A stretch of 64,000 nt of DNA, taken from the NCBI RefSeq assembly GCF_041381155.1, contig NC_091135.1:66987067-67051066 (forward strand), in the 5' to 3' direction. Below, piece after piece: positions 21,640 through 33,677 of this stretch. How positions within the stretch are numbered: position 1 is the stretch's first letter; every line of letters starts with the position of its first letter. Both the position numbers and the translations under genes were made by a program. A model generated the notes under the pieces. The model did no database searches, had not been told where the DNA came from, and worked only from the letters and a program-made list of their open reading frames with translations. The stretch comes from Argopecten irradians (lineage: Eukaryota > Mollusca > Bivalvia > Pectinida > Pectinidae).

Positions 21640-24150
21640 GTTCTTGAAAACAAAATTGCAAAATAGGCAACAGAAATTGGGATCTATTTTTTTTCTTCAA
21701 ATACAGCTTTCTTAATAAAAAAAACTTTATTTTATTCATCCATTATAAGTCATACAAAACAAAAACAATCAGATAGATATAACATGAAATGGATTCAGAA
21801 ACAAGTGTTAACAATTATGTTAATCCGTTTCCATTTTAGACTCATCAGTTCTGTACGGTAATTAAGTGGGAGAATGAATATGAAATTTAGGTATAAGGAA
21901 ATGAAGAGATGAAAAGGGGAAGAGAAGAAGAGAGAATGCCAATGCCATTGTCTACTTTAAATAAATACAGTTTTCTTCTTCCTACCGTCTCCCTTGACAC
22001 TGTCTCATTACAGTATTCGTTCCGCTGCTCAGGTTAATACAATAGTTACTACGTCTAGCTAAACACATCTGTAACACATCGCATCGCCTTTAAATGACCA
22101 AAATCAAACAAATAGGACAATACACTAAGTTTTCACACACGTGAGTGTGACCGATACCTGAACTTTCTCCCGATGACGCACTACATTTCCTTATCTTATA
22201 ATTGGCATTGTATAATTAAATGTTATACTACAGAGAAATTAATATTCTTTACATATTATAGTAAATATAGTTAAATAAACGAAATTAACTTAAATTGTTA
22301 TGAAAATGTCACATAGGGGCTTTTGATGATTACACATCTTGATACTACTTCCTGGTACTGAATAAAACATGGAATTAAACATTTTAAATAGCCATTCACA
22401 ATCACTGTAAGTATTTATAGCCATTAACTTATGCAAATACAAGCGAGGACGAGAGAGCGGCCACATGGGGAGTACACATAGAGAAAACAATATTGAGTAC
22501 TGGTGCCTACTAATGACGTACTATTTGTACAGCCATCAAAGGACAATCTGCTACTTCAAAGTCTGAAGCACCGCGCCTAATACAGGAAATTCCGTCGTAT
22601 TTTATTTTAAGTTCAGTTCAATAGACAGCAACTGGCAAAGCAAAGAGCACACCAGGGATCTCTATAACTACTTGTTACAGATGTTTTATAGTAGTATCTG
22701 CAAACACTAAAACATGAAAAGGGGGAATGATATAAGACTGTGAGTGCATACATTAACGTAGTTCAGATTAAATTTGGTTGACTGTCATGTCACTTCTAAA
22801 TCATACTTCATGGTTTCATATGAGGTAAGGCGTCTGTGTCGGCAGCAGGCATTGGACAGATGATGTTTCAAACCATTTTACATTACAATATCATTCCAGG
22901 AATATCACTTTGTGAAAAGCAGACTTTTGCTCGTAATGTTACTTTAGAACGGTATAAAATGCTTTGATAGAACGACGTAAAGGGAGGGTAAAATTGGGCA
23001 AAAAAAAACCCATTAACACTGATTTTTTCTGACCTAATTCGTAAATAAATATTGCGTCATCAAAACATTTATGTTTTATCATGTCAAAACAAACCTTTAA
23101 TTTATGCATTAAGTTTCAAATAACCTTTGATTCATTCATTGCTTTAATCATATAGGCTGATATGCTAATATGCATATGCTTAGAAAATGCTGTACATGTA
23201 TATGCATTTTAGTCCCCTACTGGTGAAACTAGAGAGACCCAGTATTTGTCTCCGTCTGTCTGTCCGTCCGGATGTTGGTTTTCAGACGATAACTTAAAAA
23301 CGAATTAGTGGATTTGTTGAAACTTTATATGATGGTAACTTATGAGGTAAGCCTGTAATTGAATTTGGGATCAAAAGGGCAATTAGGATATGTAGGGTAA
23401 AATCAATGTAATAGCTTGCGGGGATCGGCAGGGGAGATATATTTCTTCAGCAATATTCAGAATGTTTGTTTATTTAGCCATTTACATTCGTATATAGACA
23501 TAAAATCTGTACTTACCTAGGTCAAACATTTTAAAGTTTTAAAGTCAACCAAAGTTAATGATTTGTATGTCCCCAACATACGTACTTAGCACCCACTTTA
23601 ACCTCGTGGTTTCAATATCGATAACATTTTTGCAATTAAGATCGGTTAACTGATTGAAAGTATGCCACGTTTGAATTCTGGGTATATTGACGTGCATTCT
23701 ATTGAAAGGTATTAGCCTTTCGCTATGAATGACACAGTAATTAAACTTTAAATTGTCGATACAAACATGTACGGAAATGGATAAGTACCACTTATCGTTC
23801 CTTACAGTATGAGTTAGGTTATACTGATATCATACAGATCCCAAGAGAACACCATAAGGGAAGTGGTTGTATAAGAAACGTGGACTTTGTTGTTCATCTC
23901 TATTAGCGTAGCTTCGTCAAGGGAACCGTTTTTGATACAAACGTCATTTTGGGTAGTTTTGCATAAAGGTTACATCTCCTTTGTGCATTATGAGACAATT
24001 ACTAAGGGCTTATGATTCCTTTGTGTCGAAAAAGGGAGTAGCTATAGGGGAGTTGATGGTTGTTTGTATTAGTACAGAATGTAGGTATTTGATATATTAT
24101 CATTTCTACATCCATGTCTGTTTGCTGGTTATCTCCCCTCGGTTTGTTTG
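21640..24150. other. no gene recognised; one interspersed repeat fragment
   Basis: AT-rich sequence without exon-like segments. About 23205-23460 (CTACTGGTGAAACTAGAG then GTCTGTCTGTCCGTCCGG and AACGAATTAGTGGATTTGTTGAAACTT) resembles a dispersed mollusc repeat carrying TGTCCGTCCG, as at 8335. A possible second LINE-tail fragment lies near 22580-22640 on the minus strand (GCTTTGCCAGTTGCTG...AATAAAATA). Confidence 0.5.
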
Positions 24151-24164
24151 TTTCTTTGTTTGAT

Positions 24165-24675
24165 TAATTAACGTCCTATCAACAGCTGTGGTCATGTAAT
24201 GACGGCCTCCCATATATGCGGTGTGTTGCGTGTATGATGTGCGAAGTGCGTGTTTTGGGATAGTGCGGTAAATTCATGTTGTGTCTTCTTGTATAGTGGA
24301 ACTGTTTCCCTTTTTATAGTGCTATATCACTGAAGCATGCCGTCGAAGACACCAAGCAACATATAACCCACCCGGTCACATAATACTGACAACGGGCGAA
24401 CCAGTCGTCCCACTCCCTGTTTGCTGAGCGTTAAGCAGGAGCAGAAACTACCACTTTTATAGACTTTGGTGTGTCTCGGCCAGGGGACATAACCCAGAGC
24501 CTTCCTCACAGGGGGGAACGCTCAACTCAAGGCCAAAAGTGAGACGGTACCAAGGGACGCATTAGGAAAGATAAAGTCAGTTAGGAAGAAGAGAAAAGAT
24601 AAGATCCTAAATTTAGTCGCCTTTTACGATCATGCAATAGAGGCAGCAGGTACAATTGTATCGCCCTACCTGCAT
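24165..24675 (+). mobile_element. family-P interspersed element, copy B
   Basis: Begins AATTAACGTCCTATTAACAGC and ends CGCCCTACCTGCATG. It is one of the most complete copies and preserves the uninterrupted GCTGAGCGTTAAGCAGGAGCAG site that serves as an empty-site reference for the insertion at 56449. Confidence 0.8.
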
Positions 24676-24679
24676 GACC

Positions 24680-25755
24680 CTTTGGAGTAAGCGGTACACT
24701 ATCCTCTTTGGTGGATAGTCATTGTATGATGTGCAATAAGATCGCTAGTTTGTGTGTCGTCTGTAAAATGTGACAAGTATGGTAACTGTATGTATGGAAG
24801 AGTGCCGTCTGTTTCGTGTGGTTTTATTTTAGTTCTTCTAAGCTTACACTCTCCGATACTTTGCTTTCTATTACATATATACCTTATAAACTGAGCCATA
24901 TGAAAACCTTTCGATAAACCACTAGAACGATGTATTTTATCTGCTATTCAAGGAAGCTTATATCTCGTGTAATGTATTTCCATGTTTCCTGTCAATACAT
25001 TTGCGATCTTCAAACCCAATGCAGAGCCATACCTTTTATAGGTCTGTCTTTATGATATGCTATTAGCATGAAATATATACATACAGCCTTGACCTACTTT
25101 ATAGCATTGAATGTTGCAGATTAAATTTCATTGACGTTGTAGATTCCTTCGCATCTGACATTTACAGGCACTAGAAACACGCTACCAGTCAACGAATAAA
25201 AAATAGCTAGTCATTAACTTTCACCAAGTTATGAATTGTGAGCTTAAACATTTCTATCGCATCTTTTTCTTTATGACTGATGTAATAATAAATGAAGGGG
25301 GAAGAGTTGTAACCTAAAGTCTTATTGCCCTACGTAAAGCTATTTATTAGAATGGTTTGATGTTAATTCCACTTCCTTGTTGGTTGTGTGACAACAATAC
25401 TCTACATTTATGGATGTGTGTGTTACAACATGTCGCCAATTACTCCCTGATGAGGACACCGTAACACCGTCACCGCACTGCTCTGTTACATCATCAGGCA
25501 GGAAGCAGTGATTTCTAACTTGAATATGATTGGATGTTTTTTCGCCAATGTATACCGTGGATATTTAACAAAATCGGGACACTTTTATATTATCGATATT
25601 TAAAAGGGAAACAATCGATATTCGTTGACAGTATTTACATTATCATTTTTAAATTGTGTAGATGGTCTCTATAGAAACTGTTTATATGATGTCACTCAAT
25701 CCGCCACGGGTTTTACACATTGTCAACAATAAATGTGGATTATTATTGAATTTTT
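24680..25755. other. no gene recognised
   Basis: AT-rich spacer. A CCTGATGA...TCATCAGG inverted pair lies at about 25447-25501, with no further structure I can support. Confidence 0.5.
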
Positions 25756-25758
25756 CTG

Positions 25759-27199
25759 TATTACGACCTCGTATGGTATCTTTATTACGACCTGGTGTGG
25801 TATTTTTATTACGACCTGGTGTGGTATTTTTATTACGACCTGGTGTGGTATCTTTATTACGACCTGGTGTGGTATCTTTATTACGACCTAGTGTGGTATC
25901 TTTATTGCGACCTGGTGTTGTATCTTTATTACGACCTGGTGTGGTATCTTTATTACGACCTAGTGTGGTATCTTTATTACGACCTAGTGTGGTATCTTTA
26001 TTGCGACCTGGTGTTGTATCTTTATTACGACCTGGTGTGGTATCTTTATTACGACCTGGTGTGGTATCTGTATTACGACCTGGTATGGTATCTTTATTAC
26101 GACCTGGTGTGGTATTTTTATTACGACCAGGTGTGGTATTTTTATTACGACCTGGTGTGGTATCTTTATTACGACCTGGTGTGGTATCTTTATTTCGACC
26201 TGGTGTGGTATCTTTATTACGACCTAGTGTGGTATCTTTATTGCGACCTGGTGTGGTATCTTTATTACGACCTGGTGTGGTATCTGTATTACGACCTGGT
26301 GTGGTATCGTTATTAATCTTTATTACGACCTAGTGTGGTATCTTTATGACGACCTGGTGTGGCATCATTATTACGACCTAGTGTGTTATCCTTATTACGA
26401 CCTGGTGTGGTATCTTTATTACGACCTGGTGTGGTATCTTTATTACGACCTGGTGTGGTATCTTTATTACGACCTGGTGTGGTATCTGTATTACGACCTG
26501 GTGTGGTATCGTTATTACGACCTGGTGTGGTATCTGTATTACGACCTGGTATGGTATCTTTATTACGACCTGGTGTGGTATCTTTACTACGACATTGTGT
26601 GGTATCTTTATTACGACCTAGTGTGGTATCTTTATGACGACCTGGTGTGGCATCATTATTACGACCTAGTGTGTTATCCTTATTACGACCTGGTGTGGTA
26701 TCTTTATTACGACCTGGTGTGGTATCTTTATTACGACCTGGTGTGGTATCTTTATTACGACCTGGTGTGGTATCTTTATTACGACCTGGTGTGGTATCTT
26801 TATTACGACCTGGTGTGGTATCTTTATTGCGACCTGGCGTGGTATCTTTATTACGACCTGGTGTGGTATCTTTATTACGACCTGGTGTGGTATCTTTATT
26901 ACGACCTGGTGTGGTATCTGTATTACGACCTGGTGTGGTATCTGTATTACGACATGGTGTGGTATCTATATTACGACCTGGTATGGCATCTTTATTACGA
27001 CTTGTGTGGTATCTTTATTACGCCCTGGTGTGGTATCTGTATTACGACCTGGTGTGGTATCTTTATTACGACCTGGTGTGGTATCTTTATTACGACTTCG
27101 TGTGGTATTTTTATTACGACCTGGTGTGGTATCTTTATTACGACCTGGTGTGGTATCTTTATTACGACCTGGTGTGGTATCTTTATTACGACCTGGTAT
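25759..27199. repeat. 24-bp minisatellite, about 60 copies
   Basis: The unit is TCTTTATTACGACCTGGTGTGGTA with single-base variants (CTAGTG, TATTGC, TATGAC). The unit length is a multiple of three and stop-free in several frames, so long artefactual open frames run through it. A variant block starting TCTTTATGACGACCTGGTGTG recurs at 26341 and 26629, exactly 288 bases (12 units) apart, showing a higher-order duplication. Confidence 0.97.
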
Positions 27200-30100
27200 T
27201 CTACTCGGTGTCTTACCGAGAAGGCATTCAACCTGTAATCACTTCCATCCCATAAATCATGCATTTACATTTCGTAAAGGTTGGCTAAAACATAAAATAC
27301 TCAATATTAATCCAGAACATTTAGACTCAATCTAGATTTAGTAAGTGTTTTTTGGAGGTTTTTTGTGCTGGATAACTTTAGAGGTTGTACAGCACAATTG
27401 CTTTTAATATTCCAAGTTTTGACAATACCGACATGTTTTAATTATAAAATGTGGGATTGCTCTACCTGTAGGTAGCTTCTGCAGCATCGAACCTTATTGA
27501 TTGGTATGCAAATACACAAATTGTGATGAGAGTATGTCCAAGTTTAATGTTGATTTCATTATTATCTGCATTGGTTTCTGTATGATGATCTTCTCATTTC
27601 ATCCCTGTTAGGTCTTGACTGCGTTTATAACAAAACACCTTTCTGATTCCCACGCTCTGTCTATTAACAACGACGTGTTTACTCTATGTGCACTTTAAAT
27701 ATCACCCGTTTTATTTTCATAGGTTTGTCGACTTAAACTTTTAAATAATCTTAACACATAGAAGATATTGGAACTCCAATTATTATATTAACAATAAAGG
27801 TTCGAAAAAAACCTCAAAATGAATAACATGAGATAAGTGGAGATTTAGTGCCAACGTTCGGCACGCGATGTTTACCTGTGTCTCGTCGTATAATTATCTA
27901 ACGTTAGGTATATATAGATTGATAATCACAGGTGGCCTAACAAATACTCCTATAATCATTTTCTCTGGTCTTAAGTTCCGGACACCAAATTGAACAAATT
28001 TAATTTGTTCAAGATTTTGACGTCACTTCACTTATGTCACATAAATATTAAAATTTGATCTTGAACACATTTAATATCAGCGTTCACAATTAAATGACCT
28101 TTCAATGCTATATTAAAATGTCTGGACTAGTAATGATCAGAACAGTTAGTTTAATATATACCAATTTGTTACAATTCGTTTGTTATTCTGTTGCCAGATG
28201 ACTTCTAATGGTAATACTTCAAAATATCATACAAAGAACGTCTATATTAATAATGCCAAGAATAAACTTTACTTTACTAGATAGAAAAATATGTGATATT
28301 GACATTACAAAGTGCAAGTTTAGAAAACTTTAAATCGGCTTAAAATTCTCTGTTCTTTAAGGTAAATATTTGACAACAGATGTAGGCCAACCTTTTAAAA
28401 CCTAATTCGCGTGTGATATATACATATATTTCATTGAGGATGTGGCCCACATTTCACCAATAGTAATTATATTGATTCTGTTAAAATTATCAGTTCATAT
28501 AGATGTCCACACCAGAGTAGAAACCAGACGACTGGCTTTCTTCCCTATGTATACAACTGTATACATTACAAAGAGGTATGATTTTTACCGATTTTAATCT
28601 AGACCCTTAAAATATATAATATGCATTGCCATCCAAAAGGTCTGTTACAAGTGTCTAGATTCTGTATAAAATAGTTTTGACAAAAATCCATGTGTAACAA
28701 AACGTCCAATATAACGAGTTTAAGTACATATGGACCACCAAGTCCCTGTGGTCAAGGATTACGTCCTTATAGAAAACAACCAACTGTACTGTATTATCAA
28801 AACAGAGGAATATTAGTTAGCTATTGAGTTCTATAATTAAAGTCTAGGTTCTCATATAACACTAGATAGAACAAAAATGGGTCCTTCTGCTCAAACTCCA
28901 ACCAGGGTAGCTATATTGAATTAAGGCGCATTATGCGCTAAAAAATCCTGAAATTCTAATATTTTACCTATTCATTATCAAAATTGATATTTTGAACTTA
29001 AATCTCAATATGAATTTCCAAATTCATATCATGGTTATCTAGGAATAATTGCCTGTCAGAAAAACATTTTTACTTTTGAAATTCATAATTAGCCAGCCAA
29101 TCAGCGGCCGGGTTAAATTTTATCCTGGGCTCGTATACACAGGGGCCATTTCGAAGGTCTTTTTTTCATTTTGTTGGTTGTTCCCTACTGTGGTTCACAT
29201 CGTGTACAAGAAAAATCGCTGTAGTGTGTGGTGTATAGATAGGAGGCTGCGAAGAATCACTTCATATTATAGATTGACGAAATACAAGCACGAGTTTTCA
29301 TGTTTTCCCATTATTCAGTCAATATCCTATCTTTAACAAAGCACATCATAATTTCTACAAGATAACTTATTAATCTTTACTCATCCTCGATAACCCAGGG
29401 GTTTTATATCGACCGTGGATATATCGTCAGTGATAGCAACCCATGGAGTATCGAGGATGACCGCCCCTCACTGGGCATCCTTTTTTTGCGCTGAACCATG
29501 CAGGTAAATTGATGTTCTTGGAATTCTCAAAATCTTACATTTTCTCCCTTTATATGTTTTGCATATACAGCAATAATGACCATATAACAATGTAGAAAGC
29601 AATGTCATTTACAACGGCTAACAAACCAAAACCAAATCTGACGCCGACGCCAAGGCGATTCCACAAAACAAGGAATGTGTACCTAAATACTCTATGGTGT
29701 TTTACCAAATTCTGTAAAACATTGCTGCACACAACGATGTGTATGGTACATGTACATATTTCAAAAAAACAACAACATATATTTGTGCCTTTCTGTGTTA
29801 ATTAAGTCATATGTGCCTGTATATAAAGAATAACACAGTGCTTGGGATTTTGAGCACAGGTATTCGTCACATCTCCTCTATATTCGCCAATGTTATCCAC
29901 TCCTACTTGAAAGTACACGCACCTCATGTTTCGAAATTTGTTACAACGCTCAGCCGAAAAAGTTCAAAGAATATTACAAAAATAACATTGAAGCAAGTCC
30001 GAACTGTCTTTATAAGGTCGCAGCCCTTCGTACATGAAAATAAAGAAAAAAACACACTCTTCAAAATTCAATCCTACACACTGACAGCTTCAGTTTGCGG

Positions 30101-32341
30101 CCGCCATTTTTTTTATCCACTGTCAAAAAATCTCATCAGCGGGAATGCGATGTTTGAAGTCAGCTCATTATATAATCAAGCGATTCAAAGCCTTTTAAGA
30201 TCCGACGAACGTGATCATCCGACAGAAGCTCAGTGCTGTTGCTCTTTATTTGCAAGCGTTCAAGTGATAAAGTAACGTCCAATATAATCACCTGACCAAA
30301 AACGGCATACCTGTTACGGAAATAAAAGTTTCTTTCTTCTCTTATGTGGGTTTCCTTCTCAAATGGGGATTTTGGGACAAGGATAGTGTATGAATATATA
30401 TGGATAAAAAATAAACAAAAAATTCGGCTCCGTTATTTCCATAAATTGAACTTTTTAACATTGCATAATTTATGCTTACTGAAGCCTTCGGTCATATTAC
30501 CAAACTTGATATCGTCTTTAGACGTCACATTGTCAGATTGGTTCCCAGTCGTCAGTAAGCCCAACACAGGGATCTAATAATTAGTTACAGTTTATAGAAA
30601 TACAGGTTACAAGAGTCGTTGTTGTTGCATACAGAATATATTCCACAGGGTGAGTTACTTGTTAAAAGTTACGAGCTTGAACTCGAGTATGGAAAACATT
30701 GTATGACCTGTGTCTACCACAATACGTTTTAAAGGTCTAAATCTTACATTTGTCTTATACATATACACCATGTAGAGTATGATTCCAGCCGATTTATTAT
30801 ATAAATCTATACAACGACTGAAAATGGTTATACATGTCTATATAAACTAATTAATTTGCAGATGCCTTTGAGCTCCAACATTCGGACGAGGACAAATGTA
30901 CAATTTTAAAAGTGAACGAATCCATGTACAGGTTGATGTTAAGAAACAAACAATATATTGTGTCCATTTAATACTAGATTATTGTACATGTATTTCACCA
31001 CTATATGAAGACGGACCATGTTACAACTCATTTAAATATTTCTAATGTAAATATTTATATATGTACAGGTCAGCATACATACACTGATTATACATGTAAC
31101 AAAAAATGTGAAAACGTAGCCAAAACAAATCGATTTATTGTGACAATCAATCAACTATCATTTGTAAAATAATGAGATACATTTGTGTATCAGTCAGCGT
31201 ATATACATGTTTTTTTTTATTAAAGTCAACAATAAATCCATGGAAAATATCCCGTTTGACATAAAACCCCAAAACATGTACCTTTTCGAAACACCTTTTA
31301 TTTTAAAAAATAGGAATATAAAACGAGACTGATAATTTTGTAGAGTTGCAAAAGTTAATTAACACTACACTTATCATCATCATCTGAACAATTTAAATAA
31401 AATGTTCACCTTCATAACGCGGGTCGTCTTATGCTTTCCGCCTCGTTGTAATCATCGTGCGTTAGTTGACTATCACTGTGTCAGACGAAAAAAACAGCTC
31501 AATGAATATTTTCTTCACATGTAGTTTTAAAGAAACATTTTTTTTTGAATGGCAGTGTTCATTGGTCTTGGTCCAATTAGTGACAGTCGCGCGATGTCTT
31601 TCACCTTGAGTTCGAAACCTATGTGGAGTGGGGCAGTTGTCAGGATTTTGAAACATATCGATGGTTTTCTCCCAATACGTACTCTGGCTTTATTTTTTAT
31701 AGCCCTGTCTGATCTTATCCTTGATCACCAGACGAGCGTAACATTATTTTAAGGACAATTAATAATATGGTTAACTAATCAATGTCAGATTTTAGATAGA
31801 GCCATTTTAGCATCACATTGAAACACAGTCAACCGATATTCTTCTTAAAAACTTTGGTATCGTTTTACCACCAGTATGTCGTCTCTCCGTTGAGTTACAC
31901 AATAATATTTGACTACTTTTTCGCGTAATGGAAGCACGTGTCATTGTTTTTGAATTGCCGTCAACTGGAATATAAAGAAGAAATTGTCTATTAGATGAAG
32001 TACATATATACATGCATTGCGTATATTCTTTTTAATATTACTCTTTACTCTGTGATCTAATTATTTAAAATGTTAACATCGACTTCTAAGCATACTTATA
32101 ACATGACGTTTACTTCATACTTACAAATTGAAAATAATCAATAATCTGTAGGCATCAATTAAAAAACACATTAAACGTTATGTAAGATACGTGTTTATAG
32201 GTCTCCATTGTATTATCCATTAATTAAACCTAGATTTCCTTACCTCATGTTGCCGCCGTGCCCTCTATAATCAATTGACTCGAAGGTAGTCGATGGTTCA
32301 ATGTTCTATGTACATGTCACGGTTTGATAATATAACAAATA
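27200..32341. other. no gene recognised; short repeats and one YY1-like motif
   Basis: AT-rich sequence. The open frame of 154 codons on the plus strand at 29811-30275 has no family motif. On the minus strand near 30100-30113 the sequence AAAATGGCGGCCGC matches the YY1 core AAnATGGCGGC, which often sits at transcription starts, but no linked exon could be found. About 31549-31745 looks like a dispersed repeat. Confidence 0.45.
29377..29460. repeat. short hairpin repeat (CATCCTCGATA type), copy 1
   Basis: CTCATCCTCGATAACCCAGGGGTTTTA is followed 40 bases later by AACCCATGGAGTATCGAGGATGA, giving an inverted pair TCATCCTCGATA/TATCGAGGATGA and an inner CCAGGGGTT/AACCCATGG pair. A second, shorter copy is at 32987-33035. 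Confidence 0.75.
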
Positions 32342-32742
32342 GACAAACCGTGTGCACGGATTAGTAAACCGTGCGGACGAATTGACAAACCGTGTGCACG
32401 GATTCACAAACCGTGTGCACGGATTAGTAAACCGTGTGCACGGATTCACAAACCGTCTGCACGGATTGACAAACCGTGTGCACGGATTGGCAAACCGTGT
32501 GCACGGATTAGTAAACCGTGTGTACAGATTGACAAACCGTGTGCACGGATTAGTAATCCGTGCGAACGGATTGACATACCGTGTGCACGGATTGGTAAAC
32601 CGTGTGCACGGATCGGTAAACCGTGTGCACGGATTCACAAACCGTGTGCACGGATTCACAAACCGTGTGCACGGATTCACACAAACCGTCTGCACGGATT
32701 AGTCATCCGTGCGAACGGATTGACAAACCGTGTGCACGGATT
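32342..32742. repeat. 21-bp minisatellite with hairpin core, about 19 copies
   Basis: The unit is ACCGTGTGCACGGATTGACAA, with GATTAGTAA and GATTCACAA alternatives. Each unit contains the inverted pair CCGTG-TG-CACGG. A TCCGTGCGAACGGATTGACA variant appears near 32549 and 32707. The 21-base length keeps frames open, so no protein is implied. Confidence 0.96.
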
Positions 32743-32986
32743 AATAAATATATTTCCATGTCCCTTCGCGGGCTCCGTACTACACTTACCACACAGTGTG
32801 TTAAAGGAATGTGCTTTTTTTATTTTTTAAAGAAAAATGCATTGGCACATCTGGTGATAACCGATTAGCTACAATATTGTAGTAATAGTGAAAATAGCAC
32901 CGATATCTTTGTATTGCTACCTCACCTTTACGTGGTATAATGTGTAGCCCTAATCAATACATCCAATGAGGCCGTGTGTCTATCAA

Positions 32987-33035
32987 TGCATCCTCAATAC
33001 TCCAGGGGTTAATGTCACTATATGTAACCCATGGA
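32987..33035. repeat. short hairpin repeat (CATCCTCGATA type), copy 2
   Basis: CATCCTCAATACTCCAGGGGTTAATG is followed by TGTAACCCATGGAG; the inner arms CTCCAGGGGTTA/TAACCCATGGAG pair. It is the same layout as 29377-29460, with the outer right arm lost. Confidence 0.65.
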
Positions 33036-33232
33036 GACGACTTAGAATATCAGCAATGTCTTACTGACTAACCGTTGTGTAAATGGATATGGTGCCAAAA
33101 TGTTCGTGTCTATAAATGTATAAAGGGAGATAACGCCAACTAGGTAGAAAGAAAATACGTTGACAGTATTCTAGCGTCATCCTTACAAAAGTGCTTTCTG
33201 GTTTTGTTAACAAAATTACAGCAATCAGAGCA

Positions 33233-33651
33233 GCATTCTTCTGTCTACCGCCTCGCGTTATACGTCTATGGAGCCAGCCACTTTTCTGTCTAACGCCTCT
33301 CGTTATACGTCTATGGAGCCAGCCATTCTTCTGTCTAACGCCTCGCGTTATACGTCTATGGAGCCAGCCATTCTTCTGTCTAACGTCTCGCGTTATACGT
33401 CTATGGAGCCAGCCATTCTTCTGTCTAACGCCTCGCATTATACGTCTATGGAGCCAGCCATTCTTCTGTCTAACGCCTCGCGTTATACGTCTATGGAGCC
33501 AGCCATTCTTCTGTCTAACGCCTCGCGTTATACGTCTATGGAGCCAGCCATTCTTCTGTCTAACGCCTCGCATTATACGTCTATGGAGCCAACCATTCTT
33601 CTGTCTAACGCCTCACGTTATACGTCTATGCAGCCAGCACTAAACATCCCA
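33233..33651. repeat. 45-bp minisatellite, about 9 copies
   Basis: The unit is TCTGTCTAACGCCTCGCGTT then ATACGTCTATGGAGCCAGCCATTCT. The last 71 bases (33581-33651) are repeated exactly at 34918-34988 beyond a transposon remnant. The length is a multiple of three and gives artefactual open frames on both strands. Confidence 0.95.
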
Positions 33652-33677
33652 GAAATCAAGGTGAATTAAACATATCA

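Noticed and set aside
21830..21860. Hammerhead ribozyme core CTGATGAG on the minus strand
   Set aside because: No paired stem II and no correctly placed CGAAAC; the same fails at 18540, 25447 and 30128.
25759..27335. Long open frames (200-300 codons) with YYDLVWYL or VVSLLRPG repeats
   Set aside because: They come from a 24-bp minisatellite whose length is a multiple of three; frames are open on several phases and both strands, with no start context or splice signal.
29811..30275. 154-codon open frame on the plus strand
   Set aside because: No recognisable domain, no splice or start context; contains a minus-strand YY1-like site. Kept only as a note.
32306..32868. Cys-rich repetitive proteins over the 21-bp array on both strands
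   Set aside because: Frame-neutral tandem DNA; both strands are open equally.
33061..33669. Repetitive proteins over the 45-bp array
   Set aside because: Same reason: a 45-base unit is open in three frames.
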